Assembly (NCBI GenBank): GCA_965200645.1 | Contig: CBDAUN010000002.1 | Span: 434,001-498,000 of the forward strand | DNA from: CBDAUN01 sp965200645 | GTDB lineage: Bacteria > Pseudomonadota > Gammaproteobacteria > Arenicellales > JAJDZL01 | Direction: 5' to 3' | DNA: 64,000 nt | Part shown: piece by piece, positions 8,239 to 16,966 of the stretch | Position numbering within the stretch: position 1 is the first letter of the stretch | How the letters are laid out: every line of letters starts with the position of its first letter | The notes under the pieces: generated by a model | What the model was told of the DNA's origin: nothing | Databases searched by the model: none | The model's input: the letters and a program-made list of their open reading frames with translations, nothing else | Made by a program: the position numbers and the translations under genes

Positions 8239-9801
8239 ATGACAAATGATAGATTAATTATATTTGATACTACATTGCGCGATGGAGAGCAAAGTCCTGG
8301 TGCTTCGATGACGGCCGAAGAGAAGTTGGCCATTGCGTATATTTTGGAAAAGATGCGTGTGGATGTTATTGAAGCTGGTTTTCCAGCAGCCAGTGATGGT
8401 GATCTCGCAGCAGTGGAACAAATCGCAAAAGAAGTTAGGGGTAGTACTATATGTGCATTGGCACGAGCGGTAGAAGGTGACTTAGATAGAGCGATTCAAG
8501 CTGTCAAACCAGCTGCATCGCCTAGAATTCATACATTTATTGCAACTTCTCCCATACACATGCGGGAAAAGTTGAGAATGGAACCTGACCAAGTTCTCGA
8601 ACGTGCAGTATGGGCGGTAAAGAAAGCGAGAAACTTCACTGATGACGTGGAGTTTTCACCTGAAGATGCCGGGCGGTCTGACTTCGAATTTCTCTGCAAA
8701 ATTTTAGAAAAGGTTATTGATGCCGGCGCAAAAACAGTCAATATCCCAGACACAGTCGGTTATACCATGCCGGAACAGTTCGGGAGTTTGATCGAAAACC
8801 TCATTAGTTCCATTCCTAATTCAGACAAAGCGATTTTTTCGGTTCACTGTCACAACGACCTGGGGGTTGCGGTTGCCAATTCACTTGCAGCGGTTCAAAA
8901 AGGGGCACGCCAAGTCGAATGCACCATTAACGGCTTAGGTGAGCGAGCGGGCAATGCCTCTCTGGAAGAAATCGTTATGGCAATACGAACACGAAGAGAC
9001 GCCTTTACCTGCGATACAGGAATTGATACCACTCACATTGTTCCGGCCAGCAGGCTCGTTTCGAGTGTTACCGGTTTTCCAGTACAACCGAACAAGGCAA
9101 TTGTCGGCGCTAATGCATTTGCTCATGAATCCGGTATTCATCAGGATGGAGTCATAAAAAAGCGCGAAACATATGAAATTATGCGTGCCGAAGATGTAGG
9201 ATGGTCGACCAACTCGATGGTCCTGGGGAAACACTCCGGTCGAAATGCATTTCAACAGCGTTTGAATGAATTGGGAATTCATTTCAGTTCTGACGATGAA
9301 CTAAATTCTGCATTTTCAGATTTTAAAGCTCTTGCCGATAAGAAACATCAAATTTACGATGATGACCTCATCGGTCTTATTGCCGACTCCGGGTTGCACT
9401 CACAGGAATTTCGGTTCAAACTTGAAACCTTAAAGGTACATTCGGATATGCACAGTGCATCAACAGCGACCGTCGTGGTAAATGTCGATGGTGATTCCGT
9501 GGAATCAATGTCAGATGGCAACGGTCCAATAGATGCTTCCTTTAAAGCAATCGAATCGATTGCTGTTAGCGAATCCAAATTGGACCTGTATTCGGTAAAA
9601 AGTATTACAGGCGGCACCGATGCCCAAGGCGAGGTGACTGTCCGATTGCGGCAAAATGGTTTGGTGGCCAACGGTCATGGGGCCGATACCGACATCATCA
9701 TCGCTTCGGCTAAGGCATTCATTGATGCACTCAATCGTCTGCACTCCTCCTCAGTTCGATTCAATCCACAAACAGGTGATATTGCGAGTCAAGGTATATG
9801 A
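8239..9801 (+). CDS. leuA: 2-isopropylmalate synthase
   Basis: This 520-residue protein opens with IIFDTTLRDGEQSPGASM, the HMGL-like TIM-barrel motif holding a metal-binding Asp and catalytic Arg. It keeps HCHNDLGVAVANSLAA and GLGERAGNASLEE. The C-terminal part from about residue 390 is the LeuA allosteric domain for leucine feedback (HSASTATVVVNVDGD). The enzyme makes 2-isopropylmalate from 2-oxoisovalerate and acetyl-CoA, the first committed step to leucine. Expression is probably set by the leader and attenuator upstream. Its stop overlaps the start of the uracil-DNA glycosylase gene by four bases (ATGA), so the two are coupled. Confidence 0.97.
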   Translation: MTNDRLIIFDTTLRDGEQSPGASMTAEEKLAIAYILEKMRVDVIEAGFPAASDGDLAAVEQIAKEVRGSTICALARAVEGDLDRAIQAVKPAASPRIHTFIATSPIHMREKLRMEPDQVLERAVWAVKKARNFTDDVEFSPEDAGRSDFEFLCKILEKVIDAGAKTVNIPDTVGYTMPEQFGSLIENLISSIPNSDKAIFSVHCHNDLGVAVANSLAAVQKGARQVECTINGLGERAGNASLEEIVMAIRTRRDAFTCDTGIDTTHIVPASRLVSSVTGFPVQPNKAIVGANAFAHESGIHQDGVIKKRETYEIMRAEDVGWSTNSMVLGKHSGRNAFQQRLNELGIHFSSDDELNSAFSDFKALADKKHQIYDDDLIGLIADSGLHSQEFRFKLETLKVHSDMHSASTATVVVNVDGDSVESMSDGNGPIDASFKAIESIAVSESKLDLYSVKSITGGTDAQGEVTVRLRQNGLVANGHGADTDIIIASAKAFIDALNRLHSSSVRFNPQTGDIASQGI

Positions 9802-10511
9802 GTAAATCTGATTACCTCCAGAATATGGGAGTGGAGGTATGGCGATTGCGAGCCGACGATGACATTGAAGAACAAGCAGCGACCGAGCAGGAAAAGTCGC
9901 CCGAAGTCGCCCTCCAACAATTCGCAGCCTTGGAGGTTCAAAGTTCGAATGTCTTTAAATTGGAATTGCCAGAACTTTCCAAGGTCGTTGCTCAGTGTGA
10001 AAAGTGCAACCTAAGTCGTACTCGAACCAATGTAGTCTTTGGAACAGGTTCTGACAAAGCACGATTGATGTTTATCGGTGAAGCTCCGGGTGCAGACGAA
10101 GACTTAGAGGGCAAGCCGTTTGTGGGTAAGGCTGGTCGCCTATTGACTTCAATTATTACTGCACTTGGTTTGAATAGAGAGGATGTCTACATTTCCAATG
10201 TTCTTAAGTGCCGGCCTCCAAACAACCGCGATCCTTCACCTTCGGAGGCGTCGTGTTGTTCACCTTATCTGCAGCGACAGATCCAACTTATCGACCCTGA
10301 CATCATTGTCGCACTGGGTAGAGTCAGTGCTCAGTTACTGCTTGATACCGAACGCACCTTGGGCCAACTGCGGCGAGAACGACATCATTACAGGGATACA
10401 GGAATTGAGGTAGTGGTGACATATCATCCGGCCTATTTGCTGCGTCGGCTGACCGAAAAGGTGAAGGTGTGGGAAGACCTGATTCGCGTTCGTGAGTTGC
10501 TAAATCAGTAA
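9798..10511 (+). CDS. uracil-DNA glycosylase, family 4 (4Fe-4S)
   Basis: This 237-residue protein matches family 4/5 UDG from about residue 60 on. It has CEKCNLSRTRTNVVFG with two cluster cysteines, GEAPGADEDLEGKPFVGKAG (active-site loop), NVLKCRPPNNRDP with the third cysteine, a downstream Cys in EASCCSPYL, and HPAYLLRR. The enzyme excises uracil from DNA. The first 60 residues are a low-complexity acidic extension. The start overlaps the leuA stop, a pairing that looks fortuitous in function but ensures coupled translation. Confidence 0.92.
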   Translation: MSKSDYLQNMGVEVWRLRADDDIEEQAATEQEKSPEVALQQFAALEVQSSNVFKLELPELSKVVAQCEKCNLSRTRTNVVFGTGSDKARLMFIGEAPGADEDLEGKPFVGKAGRLLTSIITALGLNREDVYISNVLKCRPPNNRDPSPSEASCCSPYLQRQIQLIDPDIIVALGRVSAQLLLDTERTLGQLRRERHHYRDTGIEVVVTYHPAYLLRRLTEKVKVWEDLIRVRELLNQ

Positions 10512-10841
10512 CTTTTCAATCCAATTTTGGAAAATTTTATTAAGACGGGCTGAAACGCCACGTTTATAACTCTCGGCTTTGGCTTTCCATTCATTTTGTA
10601 TTTGTGCCAAATTACAAGGAAATAAATATCCATGAAAGCATTACCAATTTGGTCAATTCGCTCTTTGAGTGAAGAAAACGATCCCGTTTAAGCTTTCATG
10701 CTATTGGTGTGAAACATTTACAGATGACACCACCAACTCCAAATTTCCCTAAACTATTTCCCCAGGATCTATTCATAAAGCCAAATTGGCTTGCTGAAAA
10801 AGTATCTCCCTATATTCTTTGGAATACTGGAGTCTGCATAG
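10512..10841. other. intergenic stretch without a recognised gene
   Basis: These 330 bases between the UDG gene and the AlbA_2 gene hold no ORF with recognisable motifs and no T-tailed hairpin. A CTGGAG ribosome-binding site lies just before 10842. Confidence 0.5.
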
Positions 10842-12602
10842 ATGAAGAAGATTAGTAATGCTGAAATTGAACAACACCTGCGATTGGGTAAGGATAGTTC
10901 TTGGGAATTCAAACAAATAGAGTTTTCCGGAAATCGTCCCAAGAATCCCAGTCGCGATAAACTGGCTGATGAAATTGCCGCCTTTGCGAATGCAGAAGGT
11001 GGTGTGTTGCTCTGTGGAGTCACCGACAGTGGCGAAGTGCAAGGGATGACGCGAAAACAAATGGATAAATTTGAGCGACTAATTTCAGAACTTTGTGCAG
11101 ATTCAATAAACCCACCTCTGTATGTAGTAATCTGTCGCCGGGAAATTGAAAAAGGCAAGCCATTTCTTTTGGTTCAAATTCCACCTGGTAATGCTTTACA
11201 TGTAAGCCCAGGTGGAAGTTATTGGCGAGTTGGTAGTTCAACTCGGAGAATGAACACTGACGAACAGTTGCGTCTCGCCCAGAGACGTACGCAAGCCAGG
11301 TTTTTCTGGTTTGATAAACAGCATGTACCGGACACAGGATTGGGTACCTTGGAAGAATCTCTCTGGCAACCCCTGCTAAGTACTGAAGGATCTACGGATA
11401 TTAAGGCGGCACTGCAAAAACTTTGTTTACTGGTTGCTGATCAGGCAGGTGATTTACGCGCAACTGTAACAGGTGTACTGTTTTGTATGCAGAATCCGCA
11501 TGAGTTGTTGCCCCAAGCCGTGATTACTGCAACTTGTTATGAGGGCACAGACCGTGCATCCAACCAGTTGGATGCAAAATCAATTTCCGGACCATTGAAT
11601 CGCCAGATTGTCGATGCAGTGCAGTTCGTACGGCGTAATATGAAGGTGGCATCTCACAAGACTCCAGCACGAGATGATATGCCACAGTATAGTTTACGTG
11701 CAATATTTGAAGCGGTTGTCAATGCCGTAGTGCACAGGGATTACGCAATTAACCAACGCAAAATTCGATTGTCAATATTCAATAACCGATTGGAAATTAT
11801 TTCCCCCGGAGGACTACCGAATGGGATGACTATTGACGCTATGTCTGAGACTCAGGCAACTCGCAACGAAGCCATTGCTTCCATTTTCAGACGACTTCCG
11901 GTAACCGATATTCATGGTACTGATGAACGTAAATTCTTTATGGAACAGAGGGGTGATGGAGTGCGAATTATTCTGCGAAAGACCCAGGAACTTTCAGGTA
12001 AAGAACCCGAATATCGAATACTTGACGGCAAAGATATTTGCCTGACTATGCCTGCAGCATTGCACCGGGTAAACCCGAATTCAGTGTCTGTTAGAGTATT
12101 TGCAAATGGTGCACCTGTCCCCGGTGTTGATATCCTGGTGCTATATCCGAACAAAACCTATCTCCAAGCAATCACAGACTATAACGGCGAAGTACTTGTA
12201 GACCTATATACCACTGAGTTACCAATGAAAGTTTATGTGACTGCCACAGGATATCGTGCTCACCGCGTACTGAACTGGATACCGTCAAATAAAGTACTCA
12301 CTGTGAATCTCGCACCGCTTAAGGACGGGGGCAGCAAAATATTCCCGGACCAAACAGGGGATATTCCAGGCTTGGCTGGACGTCTAAATCCTATCAGGGA
12401 CTCACTCGATCGCACCTATCTGTATGCGACCAACATAGCGATCAATGATGGCCAGCAGCAGCCAGTAAACTTTCTGACTGGCAAAGAGTTAAAACTCACG
12501 GATGCCTATGGGAATAAATCCTGGATTCGTATCTTGGATATCACTGGCAGTTCGTCACTGATCGAGTATCGCGATACCCCGTCAAATTCAAGTGAAAGTT
12601 AA
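10842..12602 (+). CDS. AlbA_2 (Schlafen-type) / GHKL ATP-binding protein with C-terminal beta domain
   Basis: This 586-residue protein has three parts. Residues about 8-120 form an AlbA_2/Schlafen domain (WEFKQIEFSG, LADEIAAFANAEGGVLLCGV). Residues about 270-390 match the RecG-like C-terminal ATPase_c_4 module (FEAVVNAVVHRDYA, LEIISPGGLP, RNEAIASIFRRL). Residues about 420-490 look like a carboxypeptidase-regulatory-like beta sandwich (VRVFANGAPVPGVDILVLYP). Such proteins are often annotated as transcriptional regulators or 'RecG-like helicases', but there are no helicase motifs here. Start at ATG after CTGGAG. It stands alone. Its function is unknown; nucleic-acid binding is the likely activity of the first domain. 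Confidence 0.75.
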   Translation: MKKISNAEIEQHLRLGKDSSWEFKQIEFSGNRPKNPSRDKLADEIAAFANAEGGVLLCGVTDSGEVQGMTRKQMDKFERLISELCADSINPPLYVVICRREIEKGKPFLLVQIPPGNALHVSPGGSYWRVGSSTRRMNTDEQLRLAQRRTQARFFWFDKQHVPDTGLGTLEESLWQPLLSTEGSTDIKAALQKLCLLVADQAGDLRATVTGVLFCMQNPHELLPQAVITATCYEGTDRASNQLDAKSISGPLNRQIVDAVQFVRRNMKVASHKTPARDDMPQYSLRAIFEAVVNAVVHRDYAINQRKIRLSIFNNRLEIISPGGLPNGMTIDAMSETQATRNEAIASIFRRLPVTDIHGTDERKFFMEQRGDGVRIILRKTQELSGKEPEYRILDGKDICLTMPAALHRVNPNSVSVRVFANGAPVPGVDILVLYPNKTYLQAITDYNGEVLVDLYTTELPMKVYVTATGYRAHRVLNWIPSNKVLTVNLAPLKDGGSKIFPDQTGDIPGLAGRLNPIRDSLDRTYLYATNIAINDGQQQPVNFLTGKELKLTDAYGNKSWIRILDITGSSSLIEYRDTPSNSSES

Positions 12603-12817
12603 TTTTGAAAAGTATTCCGGAATGTAAAATCGTTCCGTCGAAAGCCCTTCAGTTCATGCTGTTATTTATCACATTATTTCATCGTCAAGCAGGTGATTTG
12701 TTCTTTCACTATTTCAGTCAGTGTTGCACTAACTACTAAAATCCGGGAGGAGATTAAGGAGTTCAAACTCACATCTTAAAGCGTATAAAAACGGCAACTA
12801 AATAAAAGTAGCACAAT

Positions 12818-13090
12818 GAGAGTTTCACGTTTGGAATTATTCTACAACTTTAAAAGTTGATATTTCGCCCAGCCAGAGCTAAATTGGAAGGAATTCCGGC
12901 GGTTTATTCGTGCGATTTTGGTGAACATTGGTGGAACCGGCACTGATGGGTCGCTGAACAGTGCCAGTGGACGACCATGTACAGAAAACGTACCCGCCTC
13001 TGGCGGTGCCGCTCCTTTCGGGCGACGTCAGTGATCAGGCCGGTTACGCGTAAGGCCGCCGCCCGTACTAACGAACGCTTCGTGTCGGTA
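12818..13090. mobile_element. solo 3'-end relic of a DDE-transposase IS
   Basis: This segment aligns by eye along its whole length with 43130-43401, the 3' flank and last codons of the intact transposase. Shared blocks include GAGAGTTTC, a TTTAAAAGT core, GCTAAATT, GTGGTGCCGCTCC-like GC-rich text and GGCCGCCGCCCGTACTAACGA. No transposase body is present. It ends about 25 bases before the mltD stop and is an old remnant, since many positions differ. Two inverted repeats inside it (12845-12859 and 12939-12965) are preserved with compensatory changes relative to the other copy. Confidence 0.8.
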
Positions 13091-13115
13091 CTTTTATTAT
13101 TTTCCCCTGGTGTTG

Positions 13116-14477
13116 TTAGTCTAGGTAAACTACGATGACTTGGTCAGGTCGAAGGTAATCTGACTCATCAATCTGATTCCATTCAAACAATTGACTCAAC
13201 TTTACATTGTAAAGATTTGCAATTCCCCACAGAGAATCCCCCAAACGAACATGATGCTCGTGCTTGCGCAAGTAATCGTCGAAGTTGTTAGATCCTGACC
13301 CAGAAAATAAGGATGGAATCAGGAGCGTGCTTCCGGTGCGAATATAGTCCGGAGACTGAATTGTGTTCGCAGCAACAATTGCGTCAACTGGAAGTCTGAA
13401 GTTATGTGCAATCTTGCTCAAACTATCACCTTTCTTCACGACATAGGTAATATAAGTGCCAGAGTTATGCGAATCAGTCGAGTCAACAAAATTTAGAACT
13501 TTCGCCAAATCTCGTCTAGGAACCAGCAATACATGCGGACCCGAGGGTGGAGTTACCTGCCGCTTCAGTCCTGGATTTAATCGATGAAGGTCTTGTGCGG
13601 AAACTTTCGAGTTAGAGGCAATGAACCTTAAATTAACCTGTCTGTCAAATTCTACAGAAACGAATGTTTGATCAACTGTAGCATTCCCAAGATTGATGCC
13701 GAACTTCTCTGGATGCGCAACGATATTTCTGATCGCAATCAACTTGGACAAATAGTGCCGAGTCTCACGATAGAGATTTAGATGCTCAACATTTGTTGAT
13801 TTGTTGAGCTTGTTATTCTTTTCGATGGCCTTACGAACTTTAGTTTCACCCGAATTGTATGCAGACAGTGCATGAAACCAATCTTCGTCAAAAATTTCAT
13901 AAAGAGACTGAAGATACTGCAAAGCCGCGTTGGTTGATTTGACAATGTCACGGCGTCCTTCATACCACCAATTACTTTCCAGTTCGAAACGCTTGCCAGT
14001 TGCAGGAATAAATTGCCACAGGCCTGCGGCATTGGCTTGTGATAGGGCATAAGGATTAAAGGAGCTTTCTACAAATGGCAGGAGGGCGATTTCCGCCGGC
14101 ATGCCACGAGCCTTAACTTCCTGATAGATATACTGCAAGTAAACAAGTCCTCTTCGGAGGGTTTTCTCCAATGACTCTGGATTTGCCGTGAACTTCCTTT
14201 CGTACCTCGAAACATTACTGGATTTTAGTTCTGGTAGACTAAAGTCTTGTCGTATGTTGCTCCATAAATCATTGGAATGTCGAAAATCCGGAGAAGTCTC
14301 AGCGGCATGTACCGTCGGAATGACATCTATAGTCAGTTCAAGTATACGAAACGAATGATTATTGAATACAATGCCCGAGTTTACGTTCAATAGGCCGGAC
14401 GAAAGCAGTAGCAATACCGCAAGAAATAACGACTTCCGAGCCAACTTACTTTCTAAGACTTCAATAGTTTTGATCAT
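13116..14477 (-). CDS. mltD: membrane-bound lytic murein transglycosylase D
   Basis: The SLT (goose-lysozyme-like) domain spans about residues 120-250, with catalytic Glu in LLPFVESSFNPYALS followed by AAGLWQFIPATGKRF and SAYNSGETKV. Two LysM peptidoglycan-binding repeats follow (YVVKKGDSLSKIAHNFRL and HHVRLGDSLWGIANLY). The enzyme cleaves glycan strands with formation of 1,6-anhydro-muramic ends. The hydrophobic N-terminus (about residues 15-32) is a signal or anchor. I chose ATG 14477; a TTG at 14498 would add seven residues, and neither has a clear ribosome-binding site. No lipobox Cys was noted. It is divergent from the yafS-like gene, as in enteric bacteria, but gloB is missing between them. 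Confidence 0.9.
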   Translation of the reverse strand: MIKTIEVLESKLARKSLFLAVLLLLSSGLLNVNSGIVFNNHSFRILELTIDVIPTVHAAETSPDFRHSNDLWSNIRQDFSLPELKSSNVSRYERKFTANPESLEKTLRRGLVYLQYIYQEVKARGMPAEIALLPFVESSFNPYALSQANAAGLWQFIPATGKRFELESNWWYEGRRDIVKSTNAALQYLQSLYEIFDEDWFHALSAYNSGETKVRKAIEKNNKLNKSTNVEHLNLYRETRHYLSKLIAIRNIVAHPEKFGINLGNATVDQTFVSVEFDRQVNLRFIASNSKVSAQDLHRLNPGLKRQVTPPSGPHVLLVPRRDLAKVLNFVDSTDSHNSGTYITYVVKKGDSLSKIAHNFRLPVDAIVAANTIQSPDYIRTGSTLLIPSLFSGSGSNNFDDYLRKHEHHVRLGDSLWGIANLYNVKLSQLFEWNQIDESDYLRPDQVIVVYLD

Positions 14478-14941
14478 ATATTTTGACCAAACGAACAAGC
14501 GATTGGGCTATGTAGTACTGATGGTTGGTTGTTACTCCAATTCAGACGAGTAAAGTAGGCCATTCCGATTACAAAGAATTAGGTCTTGTGTAGTTTGGAG
14601 ATTGAAGGTTTTTGCAAAAATTCAACGCAAACCCCGAAATATCAAATAGGAATTTTAGAATACTTAAGCGACTCTGAAACACTTATTTTGAATAATTTTG
14701 AAGATAATTCTCAAATGCAAAGAACTAGCAGTAACTAAATAAAAAAACGAACATAAGTCCGCTTTTCTTGGAACAAATTTTACATCACAAAATCGTTTAA
14801 CTTGGTGTTTTTGCCTTGCTCGATTTAGCCTTTGAATACGTCTTCCAGGTGGTAGTAAACGAGGAACCGAAATTACATATAATTTCTTACTCAGGTCTAT
14901 ATTAATGGCAGTCACAATCGGCAGTACTTCTCGAGAGAATA
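14478..14941. other. divergent intergenic region mltD / yafS-like
   Basis: About 460 bases separate the two divergent genes and should hold both promoters. The text is AT-rich. I found no RNA gene or repeat, and the minus-strand ORF here shows no family motifs. A GAGAG ribosome-binding site lies about 6 bases before GTG 14942. Confidence 0.4.
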
Positions 14942-15688
14942 GTGACCACCAAAGGCAAGCATGAACAATCATTACTGAATTGGTTTGATCTTCCATTGGG
15001 CAATGCCATGATGGAGGCAGAAACGGCGACTTTCAACCGACTAGTACCCTCGCGCTATTATCCGACCACGATTCAAGTATCTAACTTTCGGCACTTAGAC
15101 TTAAGTGCATTACACTTATCACAACAACACATTCGAGTTTCTCAAGAACCTGATAGAAAATTAGATGTCGCTATCGTTGCAGAATCGGAACAGTTGCCAT
15201 TCGGCGAAAATTCGATCGATTTATTGATTCTAGTTCATGCATTGGACTTTAGCAGTTATCCGCATGATGTTCTCCGAGAAGTTACCCAGTGTGTTACTCC
15301 GGAAGGAATTGTTGCGATCTCATCTTTTAATCCGAGAAGTTTGTTTGGTGTGGCGAAGTATATGAACCGATTTTCGGGAACAACCGTGGATCAAGCGCAT
15401 CTATATTCAGCTGTTCGTGTGCGAGATTGGTTTGCATTGCTTGGATTCGAAGTCATTGCTGGAGAGTATTTGTTCTTTCGGCCTCCGTTTGTTCAGCAAA
15501 AGCGATTGAATCAGTTTCGTAGTTTTGAGACAGCGGGAGCTAGATGGTGGCCAGCTATGGGATCAATATATATTTTGGTAGCCAAAAAAAAGGTGCTTGG
15601 CGTCCGCATGAATGCAGAATCATTGCGCAAGTCCCGGTTATCACACCGTCGCCTATTTCAGCCAATAGCTGAGCAAACAACTAAGTGA
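14942..15688 (+). CDS. YafS-like class I SAM-dependent methyltransferase
   Basis: This 248-residue protein reads as a divergent class I methyltransferase. An N-terminal LLNWFDLPLGNAMMEAE resembles YafS proteins. The core has VAESEQLPFGENSIDLLILVHALDF (motifs II-III), LREVTQCVTPEGIVAISSFNP (motif IV-V region) and a closing LVAKKK strand. The glycine-rich motif I is degenerate. The start is GTG with GAGAG upstream. It precedes rnhA by 12 bases and dnaQ follows, matching the yafS-rnhA-dnaQ neighbourhood of gammaproteobacteria. The substrate is unknown. Confidence 0.75.
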   Translation: MTTKGKHEQSLLNWFDLPLGNAMMEAETATFNRLVPSRYYPTTIQVSNFRHLDLSALHLSQQHIRVSQEPDRKLDVAIVAESEQLPFGENSIDLLILVHALDFSSYPHDVLREVTQCVTPEGIVAISSFNPRSLFGVAKYMNRFSGTTVDQAHLYSAVRVRDWFALLGFEVIAGEYLFFRPPFVQQKRLNQFRSFETAGARWWPAMGSIYILVAKKKVLGVRMNAESLRKSRLSHRRLFQPIAEQTTK

Positions 15689-15700
15689 GGAATTTGATCA

Positions 15701-16138
15701 GTGGAAGAATCGAAACTGCAGATATACACAGATGGATCTTGTAACCCTAATCCTGGTCCAGGAGGGTGGGGTGCCGTCTTTCTCTTTAAAGGGAAGAAGA
15801 GTGAGATTTGTGGCGGTCAACTCGACACCACCAACAATCGGATGGAGTTAACTGCAGTCATTGAAGCACTAAGGCACTTAAACGAAAGACGTTCGGTCGA
15901 AGTATTTACTGATTCTCAATACGTCCAGCTTGGAATATCTCAATGGATTCACTCTTGGAAGAAAAGTAACTGGAAGCGTGGCAAAGCCGGCAGTGTGAAA
16001 AATGTAGATTTGTGGAAGGAACTCGATCGGTTGAATCAATTCCACGATGTTAAGTGGCATTGGGTTAAGGCCCATTCAGGGACACCATGGAATGAATACG
16101 TCGACCAGCTTGCCAAGTCTGCTACACCAGCACATTGA
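15701..16138 (+). CDS. rnhA: ribonuclease HI
   Basis: At 145 residues this is a standard bacterial RNase HI. The catalytic carboxylates appear in order: Asp in IYTDGSCNPNPGPGGWG, Glu in NNRMELTAVIEAL, Asp in VFTDSQYV, and Asp in the C-terminal NEYVDQLAK after VKAHSG. The basic handle region (SWKKSNWKRGKAGSV) that grips the hybrid is present. The enzyme cleaves RNA in RNA-DNA hybrids such as R-loops and primers. The start is GTG with GAGGAA upstream. It lies co-directionally between the yafS-like gene and dnaQ. Confidence 0.97.
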   Translation: MEESKLQIYTDGSCNPNPGPGGWGAVFLFKGKKSEICGGQLDTTNNRMELTAVIEALRHLNERRSVEVFTDSQYVQLGISQWIHSWKKSNWKRGKAGSVKNVDLWKELDRLNQFHDVKWHWVKAHSGTPWNEYVDQLAKSATPAH

Positions 16139-16204
16139 TAGTAATATTCACTGTTGCAGATACATCTGACACCAGACCAGTCGATAACTAAGAGTTGAAT
16201 TGAA

Positions 16205-16948
16205 ATGCGACAAATAGTACTTGATACTGAAACAACCGGACTAGATGTAGATGAAGGTCATCGAATTGTAGAAGTGGCCGGTATTGAATTATTTCACCGA
16301 GTTGAAACGGGCAAGGAATTTCATCAATTTGTTAACCCAGGTCGAGAGATTGAAGACGAAGCACTCCATGTACATGGAATAACAGCTGAATTTCTCGAAT
16401 CCAAACAGCCTTTTTCCGCAATTGCCGAAGAATTTCTGGACTTCATAAAAGGTGCGGATCTCATAATCCACAACGCGAGTTTTGATGTTACGCATTTGAA
16501 CAATGAACTGAAAATTGCGTTTGGAGAACTGGTGCTGGTTGAAAATCACTGCAATTCAATCATAGACACATTACAACTGGCAAGATCACTGCGTCCCGGT
16601 CGACGAGCTTCTTTGGATGCTTTAGCAACGAACTACGGAGTCGATCTTTCGGTACGGGAAAAGCATGGCGCAATGATTGATGCCAGGATTCTCCTGACTG
16701 TTTGGAAGGAGATGACCGGTGGTCAAACTGCAATGAACTTTGGTGAAGGCGGTATTGCCGGCTTGGACACAGACACTGAAGAATCGTTTGCGCGATTCGA
16801 TGGCATGCAGTTGCCAGTACTCCACGCAACTCCAGAAGAACTTAAACTACACGAAAATTGGCTTGAGTACCTCGACGAGCAGTCTGAAGACGGATGCTTG
16901 TGGCTAAAACTGGAACAGACATCGGAAAACAGAGAAGTCTCCGAGTAG
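16205..16948 (+). CDS. dnaQ: DNA polymerase III epsilon subunit (proofreading exonuclease)
   Basis: This 247-residue protein has the DEDDh exonuclease motifs: Exo I LDTETTGLD, Exo II HNASFDVTHLNNEL, and Exo III HGAMIDARILL with the catalytic His and Asp. The C-terminal 60 residues would bind the alpha subunit. It removes mismatched 3' nucleotides during replication. ATG 16205 follows a 66-base gap after rnhA. The gene converges with the end of the antiporter operon, with 18 bases between the two stops. Confidence 0.96.
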   Translation: MRQIVLDTETTGLDVDEGHRIVEVAGIELFHRVETGKEFHQFVNPGREIEDEALHVHGITAEFLESKQPFSAIAEEFLDFIKGADLIIHNASFDVTHLNNELKIAFGELVLVENHCNSIIDTLQLARSLRPGRRASLDALATNYGVDLSVREKHGAMIDARILLTVWKEMTGGQTAMNFGEGGIAGLDTDTEESFARFDGMQLPVLHATPEELKLHENWLEYLDEQSEDGCLWLKLEQTSENREVSE

Positions 16949-16966
16949 CTTTAACGACATCCTTCA

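Noticed and set aside
10512..10841. Possible transposase remnant (words such as ATTACAAGGAAATAAATATCC)
   Set aside because: No frame gives more than a few residues resembling a transposase, so it is left as plain intergenic DNA.
14664..14996. 110-residue minus-strand ORF upstream of the yafS-like gene
   Set aside because: It overlaps the yafS-like start and shows low-complexity composition with no recognisable motif; judged a shadow.
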